This document shows positions 50,718-61,276 of a stretch of DNA of 64,000 nucleotides, in pieces (the stretch's first letter is position 1; the number at the start of each line of letters is the position of its first letter). Source of the DNA: Stutzerimonas stutzeri (GTDB taxonomy: Bacteria; Pseudomonadota; Gammaproteobacteria; Pseudomonadales; Pseudomonadaceae); contig NZ_POUT01000002.1 of assembly GCF_002890915.1 (NCBI RefSeq), positions 558,001 through 622,000 of the forward strand, written 5' to 3'. The notes under the pieces were generated by a model. That model saw only the letters and a program-made list of their open reading frames with translations. It was not told the DNA's origin and made no database searches. A program made the translations under genes and the position numbers.

Positions 50718-52069
50718 GCCGCCGCGGCGTCTGACACCCTGGCCGAAGGGCCTGGCAAGGGCAGGCGCAGGCTGGCGATGAAGCCGCCATCGGGATGATT
50801 GGCCAGTTGCAACTGGCCGCCATGGCGTTCCGCGGCGCGGCGGGCGATGGCCAGCCCGAGGCCGTGGCCGGCGGCGGTTTGCCCGGGGGCGCGGAAGAAC
50901 GGTTCGCTCAGTTGCGACAGATGTTCGTCGGCCACGCCGGCGCCGTGGTCGCGAACGCTCAGCACCAGGCTGCCGGCCTCCCGTTGCGCGCGCAGTTCGA
51001 CCGGCATGCCCTCGGGATTGAAGCGCAGCGCATTGCGCAGCAGGTTGTCCAGGGCACGCTCGAGCATGTCCGGCCAGCCCGTCAGGCCGATGCCGGGCTC
51101 CACCTGGCTGTCGATGCGTTGCCCGGGCGCCACGATGCGGGCGTTCTCCTTCAGTTGCTCGAACATCGATGGCAGGTCGACGTTGCTGGCCGCACCGGGT
51201 TCGGCATCCAGGCGTGACAGTTCGAGAATCTCGCTGATCAGCGCTTCCAGCCGGTCGCATTCCTTGGCCAGGCGCGGCCAGATCACTTCTCGTTCGCTCG
51301 GACTGGCGCGTTCGGCCAGCGCCAGGGCGATGCGCAGGCGCGCCAGTGGCGAGCGCAGTTCGTGAGAGACATCGCGCAGCAACTGGCGCTGGCTGCCGAT
51401 CAGCGTCTGCAGACGTGCGCCCATGCGGTTGAAGTCGTTGGCCAGCACGCCGAGCTCGTCACGGCGCTTGGCCAGGCGCGCCAGCGACTGCTGCTGGTAG
51501 GTGGTCTGGCCCAGGTCGTGTACCGCGCCGCGCAGGCGATCCAGCGGGCGGGTGATGGACAGCGTCAGCAACAGGCTGAAACCGGTCAGCACCACCAGCG
51601 CGATGCCCAGTGCGCTGAGCGGCCAGAACAGGCTGCCGCGATGCCAGGCCTGCAGCTCGGGATACGGGATCCGGTAGATGAACAGGTAGGTTTCGCCGCT
51701 GTTCGGGCTGGTGTAGTCCGCGGTCAGGCGGCGCCAGGGCAACTGGCGGTCCCGGTCCTGTTGGCGGGCCTCGTAGGCGGCGGCGCGTGCCGGAAAGGTG
51801 CCGCGGATGACGGGCTGGCCGTTTTCGGCCAGCACCTGTACGTCGACATGGGAGTGGTGGCGGTGCTCTTCCAGCAGGCGCTGGGCGGCCTGTGGGCCGT
51901 GCTGCTCGTAGACCCGGGTCCAGGTCTCGGCGAGCCCCTGTACCGAGGGGTGGCGGCTGAGAATCCAGGCGTCCTGGTTCAGGGCATGGCCGAGCAGCAT
52001 GGCCAGGCCGGCGACCAGTGCGATGGCCAGCCAGAAGGTCGCGAGTATACGCCAGAACAGTGATCGCAC
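50711..52069 (-). CDS. cpxA: CpxA/CpxS-type envelope-stress sensor histidine kinase
   Basis: 452-aa inner-membrane kinase. Helix 1 (about 7-28), a periplasmic domain rich in charged residues (about 30-145), helix 2 (about 150-172), HAMP, the H-box DVSHELRSPLARL with His236, and ATPase boxes NLLRNALRFNPEG, DHGAGV and GHGLGLAIARR. The start is a GTG with GGAGAG five bases upstream; an in-frame ATG at 52120 lies before this and is less likely. It is the third gene of the cpxR-spy-cpxA unit. In P. aeruginosa the orthologue is called CpxS. Confidence 0.92.
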   Translation of the reverse strand: MRSLFWRILATFWLAIALVAGLAMLLGHALNQDAWILSRHPSVQGLAETWTRVYEQHGPQAAQRLLEEHRHHSHVDVQVLAENGQPVIRGTFPARAAAYEARQQDRDRQLPWRRLTADYTSPNSGETYLFIYRIPYPELQAWHRGSLFWPLSALGIALVVLTGFSLLLTLSITRPLDRLRGAVHDLGQTTYQQQSLARLAKRRDELGVLANDFNRMGARLQTLIGSQRQLLRDVSHELRSPLARLRIALALAERASPSEREVIWPRLAKECDRLEALISEILELSRLDAEPGAASNVDLPSMFEQLKENARIVAPGQRIDSQVEPGIGLTGWPDMLERALDNLLRNALRFNPEGMPVELRAQREAGSLVLSVRDHGAGVADEHLSQLSEPFFRAPGQTAAGHGLGLAIARRAAERHGGQLQLANHPDGGFIASLRLPLPGPSARVSDAAAAH

Positions 52070-52162
52070 CGGGACTCTCCACGGCAAAGCCCGGTCAGCC
52101 CGCACCGTTGTCCTGGACAACGGTGGGAACTGGCCGGGCGGGTTGTCGGACAGCCGCTTCGA

Positions 52163-52579
52163 TCAGTTCTGCTGATCGCGCTCGGCCTTCCACTTGAGGA
52201 ACTCGGCGCGTTCGGCGCGCTTGTCTTCCATTTTCTTCAGGCCTTCGTCGAAGGCTTTCTGCTGTTCGGGCTTGAGCAGGGCGCGCATGCCCTGGTGGGT
52301 CTTGTCCTGGCTGGCCTTGAGTTCATCCTGCATGGCCTTGCGCTCGGTTTCGGGCAGCTTGTCCAGGTAGCGCTGGGTGATCTCGCGGCGTTGCTTCATC
52401 TGTTCGCCCATCAGCTTGCGCATTTCGCGCTGCTGGTCCTTGCTCAGGTCCAGTTGATGGAACATGTGCGGGCCCCTTTTTCCGCCATGCTGGCCGTCAG
52501 GCATGCCGCCCGGCATGGCGAAGGCGAGGGTGGGCAGGGCAGCGGCGAACAGCAGGGCAACAAGTGATTTGCGCATCAT
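52163..52579 (-). CDS. Spy/CpxP-family periplasmic chaperone-like protein
   Basis: 138-aa periplasmic protein with a signal peptide (cut after LAFA near 22) and two LTxxQ-like motifs (LDLSKDQQREM and LLKPEQQKAF) in an all-helical, highly charged body. It belongs to the Spy/CpxP family, which bind misfolded proteins and, as CpxP, restrain the Cpx kinase. The gene sits between cpxR and the kinase. A CpxR-type box lies about 130 bases before it. Chaperone or feedback function is inferred. Confidence 0.88.
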   Translation of the reverse strand: MMRKSLVALLFAAALPTLAFAMPGGMPDGQHGGKRGPHMFHQLDLSKDQQREMRKLMGEQMKQRREITQRYLDKLPETERKAMQDELKASQDKTHQGMRALLKPEQQKAFDEGLKKMEDKRAERAEFLKWKAERDQQN

Positions 52580-52705
52580 GGAATCTCTCCTATATCGGGA
52601 AACCGGTTCGATCCTCGGCGACGCTCGGATTGCTTCGTCGTCAGCGGTTCGGCGACCGGATGAGTTCAGTCTACGGAGCGCAAAGTCAAGGGCGGTCAGG
52701 CCAGG

Positions 52706-52721
52706 GTAAAGCCTCGGTAAA
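52706..52721 (+). promoter_or_regulatory. CpxR-type box before the spy-like gene
   Basis: GTAAA-GCCTCG-GTAAA: two direct GTAAA half-sites with a six-base spacer, the classic CpxR consensus (GTAAA, 4-8 bases, GTAAA). It lies between the stop of cpxR and the spy-like gene, 127 bases before the start, so it probably makes this gene an output of the system. A third GTAAA overlaps the end of cpxR at about 52736. Confidence 0.7.
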
Positions 52722-52726
52722 GACGA

Positions 52727-53404
52727 TCAGACGGCGTAAAGATAACCACGGCTGCGCAAGGCGACGATGCGCGGGCTGCCATCGGGGTGGGGACCGAGCT
52801 TGCGGCGCAGGTTGCTGACGTGCATGTCCAGGCTGCGATCGTAGAGGGTCAGCTTGCGACCCAGCGCATGCTGGGCCAGGGCCTGCTTGTCGATCGGCTC
52901 GCCGGGCTGTGCCAGCAGCGCTTCGAGTATCCGCCCTTCGGACAGCGTCAGGCTGACGTCGTGGCCGGCGATGCTGGCGACGCCGCGTGCCGGGCTATAG
53001 CACAGGTCGCCCAGTTCCAGCTGGCTGGGGCTGGCGGCCGGCTGGCTGCGGCGCAGTACCGCGCGCAGGCGTGCGGTGAGCTCGCGCGGATCGCAGGGTT
53101 TGGCCAGGTAGTCGTCGGCACCGAGTTCGAGGCCGAGGATGCGGTCCAGCGGTTCGCCCCGGCCGGAGAGCATGAGCACCGGCAGGTCGGGATGTTCGTT
53201 GCGCAATTGCTTGAGCAGCTCCAGGCCGCTGCCGTCGGGCAGCATGACGTCGAGTACTACCGCGGCGGGCTGGTACTGCGTCAGCGCCGCGCGGGCGCTC
53301 TGGCCATCATGGCAGGCATGGGCGACGAAACCTTCCTGGGCGAGCCAGCTGACCAGCAGCTCGCACAGTTCACGGTCGTCATCGATCAGCAGCAGTTCAC
53401 TCAT
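52727..53404 (-). CDS. cpxR: CpxR-type response regulator
   Basis: 225-aa OmpR-family regulator. Receiver: DDD at 8-10, phosphoacceptor Asp52 in VVLDVMLPD, Lys in YLAKP. The winged helix has LTLSEGRILEALL and SNLRRKLG with the YLYAV end. In P. aeruginosa CpxR activates drug-efflux and envelope genes. It comes first in the unit, with the spy-like gene 147 bases downstream behind a CpxR box, then the kinase. The ribosome site is weak. Confidence 0.92.
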   Translation of the reverse strand: MSELLLIDDDRELCELLVSWLAQEGFVAHACHDGQSARAALTQYQPAAVVLDVMLPDGSGLELLKQLRNEHPDLPVLMLSGRGEPLDRILGLELGADDYLAKPCDPRELTARLRAVLRRSQPAASPSQLELGDLCYSPARGVASIAGHDVSLTLSEGRILEALLAQPGEPIDKQALAQHALGRKLTLYDRSLDMHVSNLRRKLGPHPDGSPRIVALRSRGYLYAV

Positions 53405-53419
53405 GTCGGATCGCTACGC

Positions 53420-53785
53420 TCAATTGATCCACTGGCGCCGGCGGCGGCTACGTGTCACCAGCAGGCCGAGGATGAAGCTGACGACACCTACGCCACCGCC
53501 CACTGCGAACCACTGTTGCTGCTCGGTCAGCAGCATCGGCGTGGCCTTGGCCTGCTCGGCCTGCAATTGCAGGCGCAAGCGCTGGTTCTCTTCGCGCAGG
53601 CGCAGCAGCAGGCCTTGCACGGCCTCGCTGTCGGCCGCCGGTTGCGCTGCGGGCGCGGCGTACTCTTCGGCATCGGCTGCTGCCTGCTCGGTCGAGGGCG
53701 CCGGCGGAGCGGGTTCTTCCTGTGCATGCAGCGCGGGGGCGAGCAGGCTCAGGGCAAGCAGCAGGGAAAGCGGGCCTTGGCGCAT
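53420..53785 (-). CDS. Small membrane-anchored protein with signal peptide and coiled coil
   Basis: 121-aa protein. Signal peptide 1-21 (cut near LHA), a Pro/Ala/Glu-rich linker (about 22-50), a coiled coil (about 53-80, LLLRLREENQRLRLQLQAEQ) and a C-terminal membrane helix (about 92-111) with a basic end (RSRRRRQWIN). Related pseudomonad proteins have been labelled 'translation initiation factor 2', which is a wrong name; no IF-2 feature is present. AAGGAG precedes the ATG. Function unknown. Confidence 0.8.
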   Translation of the reverse strand: MRQGPLSLLLALSLLAPALHAQEEPAPPAPSTEQAAADAEEYAAPAAQPAADSEAVQGLLLRLREENQRLRLQLQAEQAKATPMLLTEQQQWFAVGGGVGVVSFILGLLVTRSRRRRQWIN

Positions 53786-53852
53786 CGGAACTCCTTTTTC
53801 CTTCTACGGGGCCGTGGCGACGGCCAGACGAATTCGCAATCCCTGTGTCGGC

Positions 53853-54152
53853 TCAGGGCAGCACTTTCTTGAAGGGCTTGACCAGCACGTTCACGTAGAC
53901 GCCGGCGGCCTTGTAGGGATCGGCGTCGGCCCATTGCTGGGCCGCTTCCAGCGAGTCGAACTCGGCCACCACCAGGCTGCCGCTGAAGCCGGCTTCGCCG
54001 GGGTCGTTGCTGTCGATGGCCGGATGCGGGCCGGCCAGGACCAGGCGGCCCTCGTTCTTGAGTTGCTCCAGGCGTGCCAGATGGGCCGGGCGGGCAGCCA
54101 GGCGGTCCTGCAGGGAATTCGGGGCGTCGGTGGCGATAACGGCGTACAGCAT
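53853..54152 (-). CDS. yciI: YciI-like protein
   Basis: 99-aa protein of the YciI ferredoxin-like fold family. The N-terminus MLYAVIATD, the catalytic-type His in RPAHLARL and Asp in the SNDPGEAG stretch, and [16 protein letters not shown] fit. The conserved His-Asp pair is seen, but no reaction is known. GAGGAACG precedes the ATG; the frame is open further up without a proper start. It lies 67 bases upstream of the coiled-coil protein gene. Confidence 0.88.
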   Translation of the reverse strand: MLYAVIATDAPNSLQDRLAARPAHLARLEQLKNEGRLVLAGPHPAIDSNDPGEAGFSGSLVVAEFDSLEAAQQWADADPYKAAGVYVNVLVKPFKKVLP

Positions 54153-54540
54153 GGTCGTTCCTCGATATCTGGATTCGGCTACATGGCCCAGAAATATTAA
54201 AGCTGCGTCGCGCGGTAGCAGCCATGCGCCATGCAGCGCGGCATCATAGCAAACCGCGCGTGCCGCGAAAGCGTCGCACATGGCCCTGGCGGGTGATTGG
54301 CCATCGCACGCCGGGCAACGACGGTGGTCGAAAGCAACGGTGGTCCGAACCGGAAGTTCGCCTGGCTTGCTGGCTGTTCACGGCAAGAACGAGCACAAAG
54401 CCCCGGTGCGGCGTTAGACTAGCCGGCGTTCGTGCCTGATCGACTCAGCCTATCGGCAGGCGGGCCGGGACCGGCTGATGTTGCGGCCGCTGGCTCATGA
54501 CCTGTTTCGAGGTATCCCACCTCCTGGAGTGCATTACTGG
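54153..54540. other. Gene-free region before the rnm/yciV gene
   Basis: 388 bases. I find no coding sequence with a start, ribosome site and family match on either strand, no terminator and no repeat. In other pseudomonads, as I recall, an ispZ/yciB septation gene lies between yciI and the PHP-domain gene; nothing like it is seen here. Confidence 0.6.
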
Positions 54541-55407
54541 ATGTTTGTCGATCTGCATTGCCACAGCACCGCTTCAGATGGTGTTCTCGCCCCCGCCAAG
54601 CTGGTGGAGCGGGCCCATGGCCGTGGTATCGAACTGCTGGCGCTCACCGATCACGATACCGTCGATGGGCTCGACGAAGCCCGCGCCGCCGCGCAGGCGC
54701 TGGGGATGCGGCTGGTCAACGGGATCGAGCTGTCGTGCCTGTGGAGCGGGGCTACCATTCATGTATTGGGTTACGGTTTCGCCAGCGATGCTCCGGCGTT
54801 GCAGCGGGCGATCGCCGACCTGCATGACGGGCGCTGGCGCCGCGCGGAGCTGATTGCCCAGCGGCTCGAGGCCAAGGGCATGCCGGGGGCGTTGCAAGGC
54901 GCCCGCGCGATTCAGCAGGCGCTCGGCGACAGCGGCAATGCGCCGGCGCGTCCGCATTTCGCCGAATTCCTGGTGCGCGCCGGCCATGTGCGTGACCGTG
55001 CCGAGGCGTTTCGCAAATGGCTGGGCTCGGGCAAGCTCGGCGATGTGAAGCAGCATTGGCCGAGTCTCGAGCAGACGCTGGCGACATTGCACGAGGCGGG
55101 CGCGTGGATCAGCCTCGCACATCCCTGGCAGTACGCTTTCACCCGCAGCAAGCGCCGTCGGCTGGTGGTGGATTTTGCCCGGGCCGGCGGGCATGCGCTG
55201 GAAGTGGTCAATGGCATGCAGCCGCTGGAACAGGTGGGCGGATTGTCGATCCTGGCGCGCGAGTTCGGGCTGATGGCCACGGTGGGCAGCGATTTCCACG
55301 CGCCGGGGGACTGGTCGGAGCTGGGGCTTTACCGCACCCTGCCCGAGGATCTGTCACCTTTATGGAGACATTTCGATCATGAGTGCCGCATATCTGCTGC
55401 CAGCTGA
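54541..55407 (+). CDS. PHP-domain exonuclease (RNase AM/YciV-like)
   Basis: 288-aa metal-dependent phosphoesterase. The PHP motifs are DLHCHSTASDG (residues 4-14), LALTDHDTVDG, NGIELSC and GSDFHAPG near the end. E. coli YciV (RNase AM, rnm) trims 5' ends of rRNA and cleaves 3',5'-nucleoside bisphosphates. ATG 54541 (MFVDLHCHS) is the natural start; an ATG at 54478 would add a 21-residue tail not seen in the family. The stop overlaps the region before yciO by a few bases, so they are an operon. Confidence 0.92.
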   Translation: MFVDLHCHSTASDGVLAPAKLVERAHGRGIELLALTDHDTVDGLDEARAAAQALGMRLVNGIELSCLWSGATIHVLGYGFASDAPALQRAIADLHDGRWRRAELIAQRLEAKGMPGALQGARAIQQALGDSGNAPARPHFAEFLVRAGHVRDRAEAFRKWLGSGKLGDVKQHWPSLEQTLATLHEAGAWISLAHPWQYAFTRSKRRRLVVDFARAGGHALEVVNGMQPLEQVGGLSILAREFGLMATVGSDFHAPGDWSELGLYRTLPEDLSPLWRHFDHECRISAAS

Positions 55408-55420
55408 ACAGGGAGTTGCC

Positions 55421-56044
55421 ATGAGTCAGTTTTTCCAGATCCATCCGGACAATCCGCAACCGCGCCTGATCAAGCAGGCCGTGGAGATCATCCGCAAGGG
55501 CGGGGTGGTGGTCTATCCGACCGATTCGAGCTACGCCCTGGGCTGCTCGATCGGCAACAAGGCGGGGACCGAGCGCATCCGCCGCCTGCGCCAGCTCGAC
55601 GACAAGCACAACTTCACCTTGGCCTGTCGCGACCTGTCGCAGCTGGGGCTGTTCGCCAAGGTCGATACCGCTGCCTTCCGCCTGCTCAAGACGCACCTGC
55701 CGGGGCCGTACACCATCATCCTGCCGGCCACGCGCGAGGTGCCGCGCATGCTGCTGCATCCCAAGCGCCGCACCATCGGCCTGCGCGTACCGGCGCAGCC
55801 GATCGCCCAGGCCTTGCTGGAGGAGCTGGGCGAGCCGCTGATGAGCGTCAGCCTGATCCTGCCCGGCGAGGAACTGCCGATGAGCGATCCTTACGAAATG
55901 CGCGAGATGCTCGAGCATCAGGTAGACCTGATCATCGACGGCGGGTACGGTGGCGTCGAGGCTTCCACGGTGGTCAGCCTGGTGGACGACCGGCCGGAAG
56001 TGCTGCGCGTCGGCTGCGGTGATCCGCAACCCTTCGCGGCCTAG
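55421..56044 (+). CDS. yciO: YciO/Sua5 (TsaC)-family protein
   Basis: 207-aa YrdC-domain protein. Motifs: PTDSSYALGC near 34-43, LPGPYTIILPAT and RRTIGLRVPA, as in the ATP- and L-threonine-binding fold. TsaC makes threonylcarbamoyl-adenylate for tRNA t6A; the YciO group, to which this belongs by its N-terminus (SQFFQIHPDNPQPR), has weak or no such activity. GGGAG precedes ATG 55421. It follows the PHP gene by 13 bases. Confidence 0.9.
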   Translation: MSQFFQIHPDNPQPRLIKQAVEIIRKGGVVVYPTDSSYALGCSIGNKAGTERIRRLRQLDDKHNFTLACRDLSQLGLFAKVDTAAFRLLKTHLPGPYTIILPATREVPRMLLHPKRRTIGLRVPAQPIAQALLEELGEPLMSVSLILPGEELPMSDPYEMREMLEHQVDLIIDGGYGGVEASTVVSLVDDRPEVLRVGCGDPQPFAA

Positions 56045-56136
56045 CCGGGCTGTTGCCCTTTCGACGCGGCGTGCGCCGAAGCGGGAACGGCTCCTGAGGC
56101 GAACATGCCCGAACAACAACGATCAAGGACACCCTT

Positions 56137-57351
56137 TTGAGTTCCATGGATTCACAGCGGCGCGTGGTTTCCGGCATGCGTCCGAGCGGCCGGCTTCACC
56201 TCGGTCACTACCACGGCGTGCTGAAGAACTGGGTCAAACTGCAGCATGAATACGAGAGCTTCTTCTGCATCGTCGACTGGCATGCGCTGACCACCGACTA
56301 CGAAACCACCGGCGATATTTCGCAGAACGTCATGGACATGGCGGTGGACTGGCTGGCCGCCGGGGTCAGCCCGAGTTCGGCGACACTGTTCATCCAGTCG
56401 CAGGTGCCCGAACACGCCGAGCTGCATCTGCTGCTGTCGATGATCTGCCCGCTGAGCTGGTTGGAGCGGGTGCCATCCTACAAGGAGCTGCAGCAGCACC
56501 TGCAGCACAAGGACCTGGATACCTATGGGTTCCTCGGCTACCCGTTGCTGCAGGCCGCGGACATCCTGCTCTATCGCGCCGGGCTGGTGCCGGTCGGTGC
56601 CGACCAGCTGCCACATATCGAATTCGCCCGCGACGTGGCGCGCCGCTTCAATCACCTGTATGGCCGCGAAGAGGATTTCGAGGACAAGGCCGAAGCGGCG
56701 ATCCGCAAGCTCGGCAAGAAAACCTCCAAGCTCTACGTCAGCCTGCGCAAGAGTTACCAGGAGCAGGGCGACGTCGAAGCGCTGAACACTGCCCGCGCCA
56801 TTCTCAAGGAGCAGCAGACCATCACCATCGGCGACCAGGAGCGGCTGTACGGCTACCTGGAGGGCTGCGGCAAACTGCTGCTGCCCGAGCCCCAGGCGCT
56901 GCTCGGCGAGGTACCGAAGATTTCCGGGCTCGATGGCGGCAAGATGGCCAAGTCCAACAGCAACGCCATCTACCTGCGCGACACGCCGAACGAGATCGAA
57001 GAGAAGATCCGCCGCATGCCCACCGACCCGGCCCGTGTGCACCGCAGCGACCCCGGCGAGCCGACGCGCTGCCCGGTCTGGCAGATGCATCTGGTGCACT
57101 CCGACGAGGCTGTCTGCCAGTGGGCCGAACAGGGTTGTCGCAGTGCCGGTATCGGCTGCCTGGAATGCAAGGCGCCGCTGATCGATTCGATCCGGGCCGA
57201 GCTGGCGCCGCTGCAGGAGCGTGCGCTGGACTATGAGCAGAATACCGACCTGGTACGCGCCATCCTCGCCGAAGGGGCCGAGCATGCCCGCGACGAGGCC
57301 CGCGAGACCCTGGTCGAAGTGCGCCAGGCCATGGGCCTGCATTATCGCTGA
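56137..57351 (+). CDS. trpS: Tryptophan-tRNA ligase
   Basis: 404-aa class Ic tRNA synthetase that charges tRNA-Trp. HLGH at 21-24 is the HIGH motif and KMAKS is the KMSKS motif. An insertion with four Cys (CPVWQM...CQWAEQGCRSAGIGCLECK) lies near the C-terminus and may bind a metal. The start TTG 56137 has AAGGA seven bases before; ATG 56146 would be too far. Some pseudomonads also carry a longer trpS elsewhere. Confidence 0.95.
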   Translation: MSSMDSQRRVVSGMRPSGRLHLGHYHGVLKNWVKLQHEYESFFCIVDWHALTTDYETTGDISQNVMDMAVDWLAAGVSPSSATLFIQSQVPEHAELHLLLSMICPLSWLERVPSYKELQQHLQHKDLDTYGFLGYPLLQAADILLYRAGLVPVGADQLPHIEFARDVARRFNHLYGREEDFEDKAEAAIRKLGKKTSKLYVSLRKSYQEQGDVEALNTARAILKEQQTITIGDQERLYGYLEGCGKLLLPEPQALLGEVPKISGLDGGKMAKSNSNAIYLRDTPNEIEEKIRRMPTDPARVHRSDPGEPTRCPVWQMHLVHSDEAVCQWAEQGCRSAGIGCLECKAPLIDSIRAELAPLQERALDYEQNTDLVRAILAEGAEHARDEARETLVEVRQAMGLHYR

Positions 57352-57385
57352 CGAGCAGCGCCACGCACCCTTTGCGGAGAGCCAG

Positions 57386-58204
57386 ATGCAGCAACACGAG
57401 GTCCACAGCAGCGAAAACCAGCCCGGCGAGCAGTTGCGGCTGGCGCTCGTCTATGGCGAGGCGGTCACCGAGTTGCCGCTGGACCTGTACATCCCGCCGG
57501 ATGCCCTGGAGGTCTTCCTCGAGGCCTTCGAGGGCCCGCTGGACCTGCTGCTGTACCTGATCCGCAAGCAGAATATCGACATCCTCGATATCCCGGTGGC
57601 GGAGATCACCCGCCAGTACATGGGCTATGTCGAACTGATGAAGTCCGTGCGCCTGGAGCTGGCGGCCGAATACCTGGTGATGGCTGCCATGCTCGCCGAG
57701 ATCAAGTCGCGCATGCTGTTGCCGCGCTCGGCCGAAGTGGCCGAGGACGAGGAAGACCCACGCGCCGAGCTGATCCGCCGTCTGCAGGAATACGAGCGCT
57801 TCAAGGCCGCGGCCGAAGATCTCGATGCGTTGCCGCGGGTCGGCCGCGAGCTGCAGGTGCCACGCCTCGATGCACCGCATGCGCGGGTGCGCAAGCTGCT
57901 GCCGGACGTCAGCCTGGAGGAGCTGCTGGTGTCCATGGCCGAGGTGCTGCGTCGTGCCGACATGTTCGAGAGCCACCAGGTCACCCGCGAGGCGCTGTCG
58001 ACCCGCGAGCGCATGAGCGAAGTGCTGGAGCGTCTCAAGGGCGGCGGCTTCGTTCCCTTCGTCACGCTGTTCAGCGTCGAGGAGGGGCGCCTCGGCGTAG
58101 TGGTGACCTTCATGGCGGTGCTCGAGTTGATCAAGGAATCGCTGGTCGAGCTGGTGCAGAATGAGCCCTTCGCGCCGATCCATGTCCGCAGTCGCACCGA
58201 GTAG
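57386..58204 (+). CDS. scpA: ScpA, kleisin subunit of the SMC condensin
   Basis: 272-aa chromosome segregation protein that bridges SMC heads. The N-terminal FEGPLDLLLYLIRKQNIDILDIPVAEITRQYM and the AAEYLVMAAMLAEIKSRMLLP stretch are the standard ScpA signature; the C-terminal winged helix (about 195-265) also fits. ATG 57386 follows GCGGAGA; the frame is open earlier without a family start. It is followed by scpB, 43 bases on. Confidence 0.95.
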   Translation: MQQHEVHSSENQPGEQLRLALVYGEAVTELPLDLYIPPDALEVFLEAFEGPLDLLLYLIRKQNIDILDIPVAEITRQYMGYVELMKSVRLELAAEYLVMAAMLAEIKSRMLLPRSAEVAEDEEDPRAELIRRLQEYERFKAAAEDLDALPRVGRELQVPRLDAPHARVRKLLPDVSLEELLVSMAEVLRRADMFESHQVTREALSTRERMSEVLERLKGGGFVPFVTLFSVEEGRLGVVVTFMAVLELIKESLVELVQNEPFAPIHVRSRTE

Positions 58205-58247
58205 CCCGGTGCGGCGAGCCCGAACAGAACAGTTGAGGTAGTCACCC

Positions 58248-59015
58248 GTGGACCTGTCCGATCCCAAGGATCTGGCTTCGCTGCTCGAAGCCTTTCTGCT
58301 CGCCAGCGGCAAACCGCTTTCGCTGGAGCGCCTGGGCGAGCTGTTCGAAGAGGGCGAGCGGCCCTCGTCGGCGCAGTTGAAAAAGGCCCTGGAAACCCTG
58401 GAGAAATCCTGCAAGGGGCGTGCGTTCGAACTCAAGGAGGTCGCCAGCGGCTACCGCCTGCAGGTGCGCGAGCGCTTCTCGCCCTGGGTCGGCCGGCTGT
58501 GGGAAGAGCGGCCGCAACGCTATTCGCGTGCCTTGCTGGAAACCCTGGCGCTGATCGCCTACCGCCAGCCGATCACCCGCGGCGAGATCGAGGACATCCG
58601 CGGCGTCGCGGTCAACAGCCAGATCGTCAAGACCCTGCAGGAGCGCGAGTGGATTCGCGTGGTGGGCCATCGCGACGTGCCGGGGCGGCCGGCGATGTTC
58701 GCCACCACCCGCCAGTTCCTCGACCACTTCAATCTGAAGAACCTCGACGAACTGCCGCCGCTCGCCGTGCTGCGCGAGATGGAGCCCGAACTGCGACCGC
58801 TGCTCGATGAGGAAGACGCGGCCGTGCCCGCCACGCTACAGGCGCGCGCCGACGTGGCTGCGCAGGAGGCGGAGACGGAGGCGGAACCGCGCGAACAGAC
58901 CAGCTTCCGCAGCCTGCTGGCCGAACTGGATGGCATGGAGCAGGGGCTCAAGACCGATTTCGACGACCTGCTGGAAGTCGAGGCCTCCTCCGAGGAAGAA
59001 AAACCGGCGCACTGA
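58248..59015 (+). CDS. scpB: ScpB, winged-helix subunit of the SMC condensin
   Basis: 255-aa partner of ScpA. Two winged-helix domains: first with LLEAFLLASGKPLSLERL and second with ALLETLALIAYRQPITRGEIEDIRGV, then GRPAMFATTRQFLDHFNL. The C-terminal 60 residues are acidic and Glu-rich. The start is GTG 58248. In many pseudomonads rluB follows; here a gap with repeats and edd follow instead. Confidence 0.95.
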   Translation: MDLSDPKDLASLLEAFLLASGKPLSLERLGELFEEGERPSSAQLKKALETLEKSCKGRAFELKEVASGYRLQVRERFSPWVGRLWEERPQRYSRALLETLALIAYRQPITRGEIEDIRGVAVNSQIVKTLQEREWIRVVGHRDVPGRPAMFATTRQFLDHFNLKNLDELPPLAVLREMEPELRPLLDEEDAAVPATLQARADVAAQEAETEAEPREQTSFRSLLAELDGMEQGLKTDFDDLLEVEASSEEEKPAH

Positions 59016-59446
59016 GCTTGCCCCACCGCAGGAGCCTGCAAGCGGGCGCACCGCGGCGGCGCGTAGCGTCGATCGCCGGCAAGGACTCGGCGTCCCCCCG
59101 GGCTACACGATCAAGGTGCGGGCTTTGAAGCTGAGGTCTGCCAGTGCGCGCCGGTTCGTAGGGTGGGCAACGGCGAAGCCTTGCCCACGCGTCTGGTGGG
59201 CCTGAATGCGGATTCCCTTTGTGCACCACCGTAGCCGGCTTGCCGGCGATCATTGGCGTTGCGGCGGATCGCCCGCAAGCAATCAAGGTGCGGGCTTAAA
59301 ACCGAGGCCTGCGCAGTGCTTGGAGCGCAGCCTACGAATCCGGCGGCGCATCGAAACGCCAACCGACCCTGGATGGTTTATGGTTGTCTGAGTCAACTGA
59401 CGGTCGTCCATCAACCAACAGCTGATTTTCGCAACAGGAGTAAGGC
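59016..59446. repeat. Repeat-rich gap between scpB and edd
   Basis: 431 bases with no gene. It has a REP-like half GATCGCCGGC at 59071 and an inverted one GTAGCCGGCTTGCCGGCGAT at 59231-59250, a direct repeat of about 33 bases (59108-59142 and 59281-59312, ATCAAGGTGCGGGCTT core), and a hairpin GTGGGCAA/TTGCCCAC at 59163-59188. Before edd there is GTTG-TCTGAGT-CAAC at 59383-59397 and an AGGAG ribosome site. Confidence 0.75.
59383..59397. promoter_or_regulatory. Dyad upstream of edd (candidate operator)
   Basis: GTTG-N7-CAAC, 49 bases before the edd start. HexR controls edd in Pseudomonas, but this dyad does not match its TTGT-N7/8-ACAA site well, so the regulator is not assigned. Confidence 0.25.

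Positions 59447-61272
<1,826 letters not shown>

Positions 61273-61276
<4 letters not shown>

Noticed and set aside
53420..53785. Translation initiation factor 2
   Set aside because: A signal peptide, coiled coil and C-terminal membrane helix with no GTPase motif rule it out.
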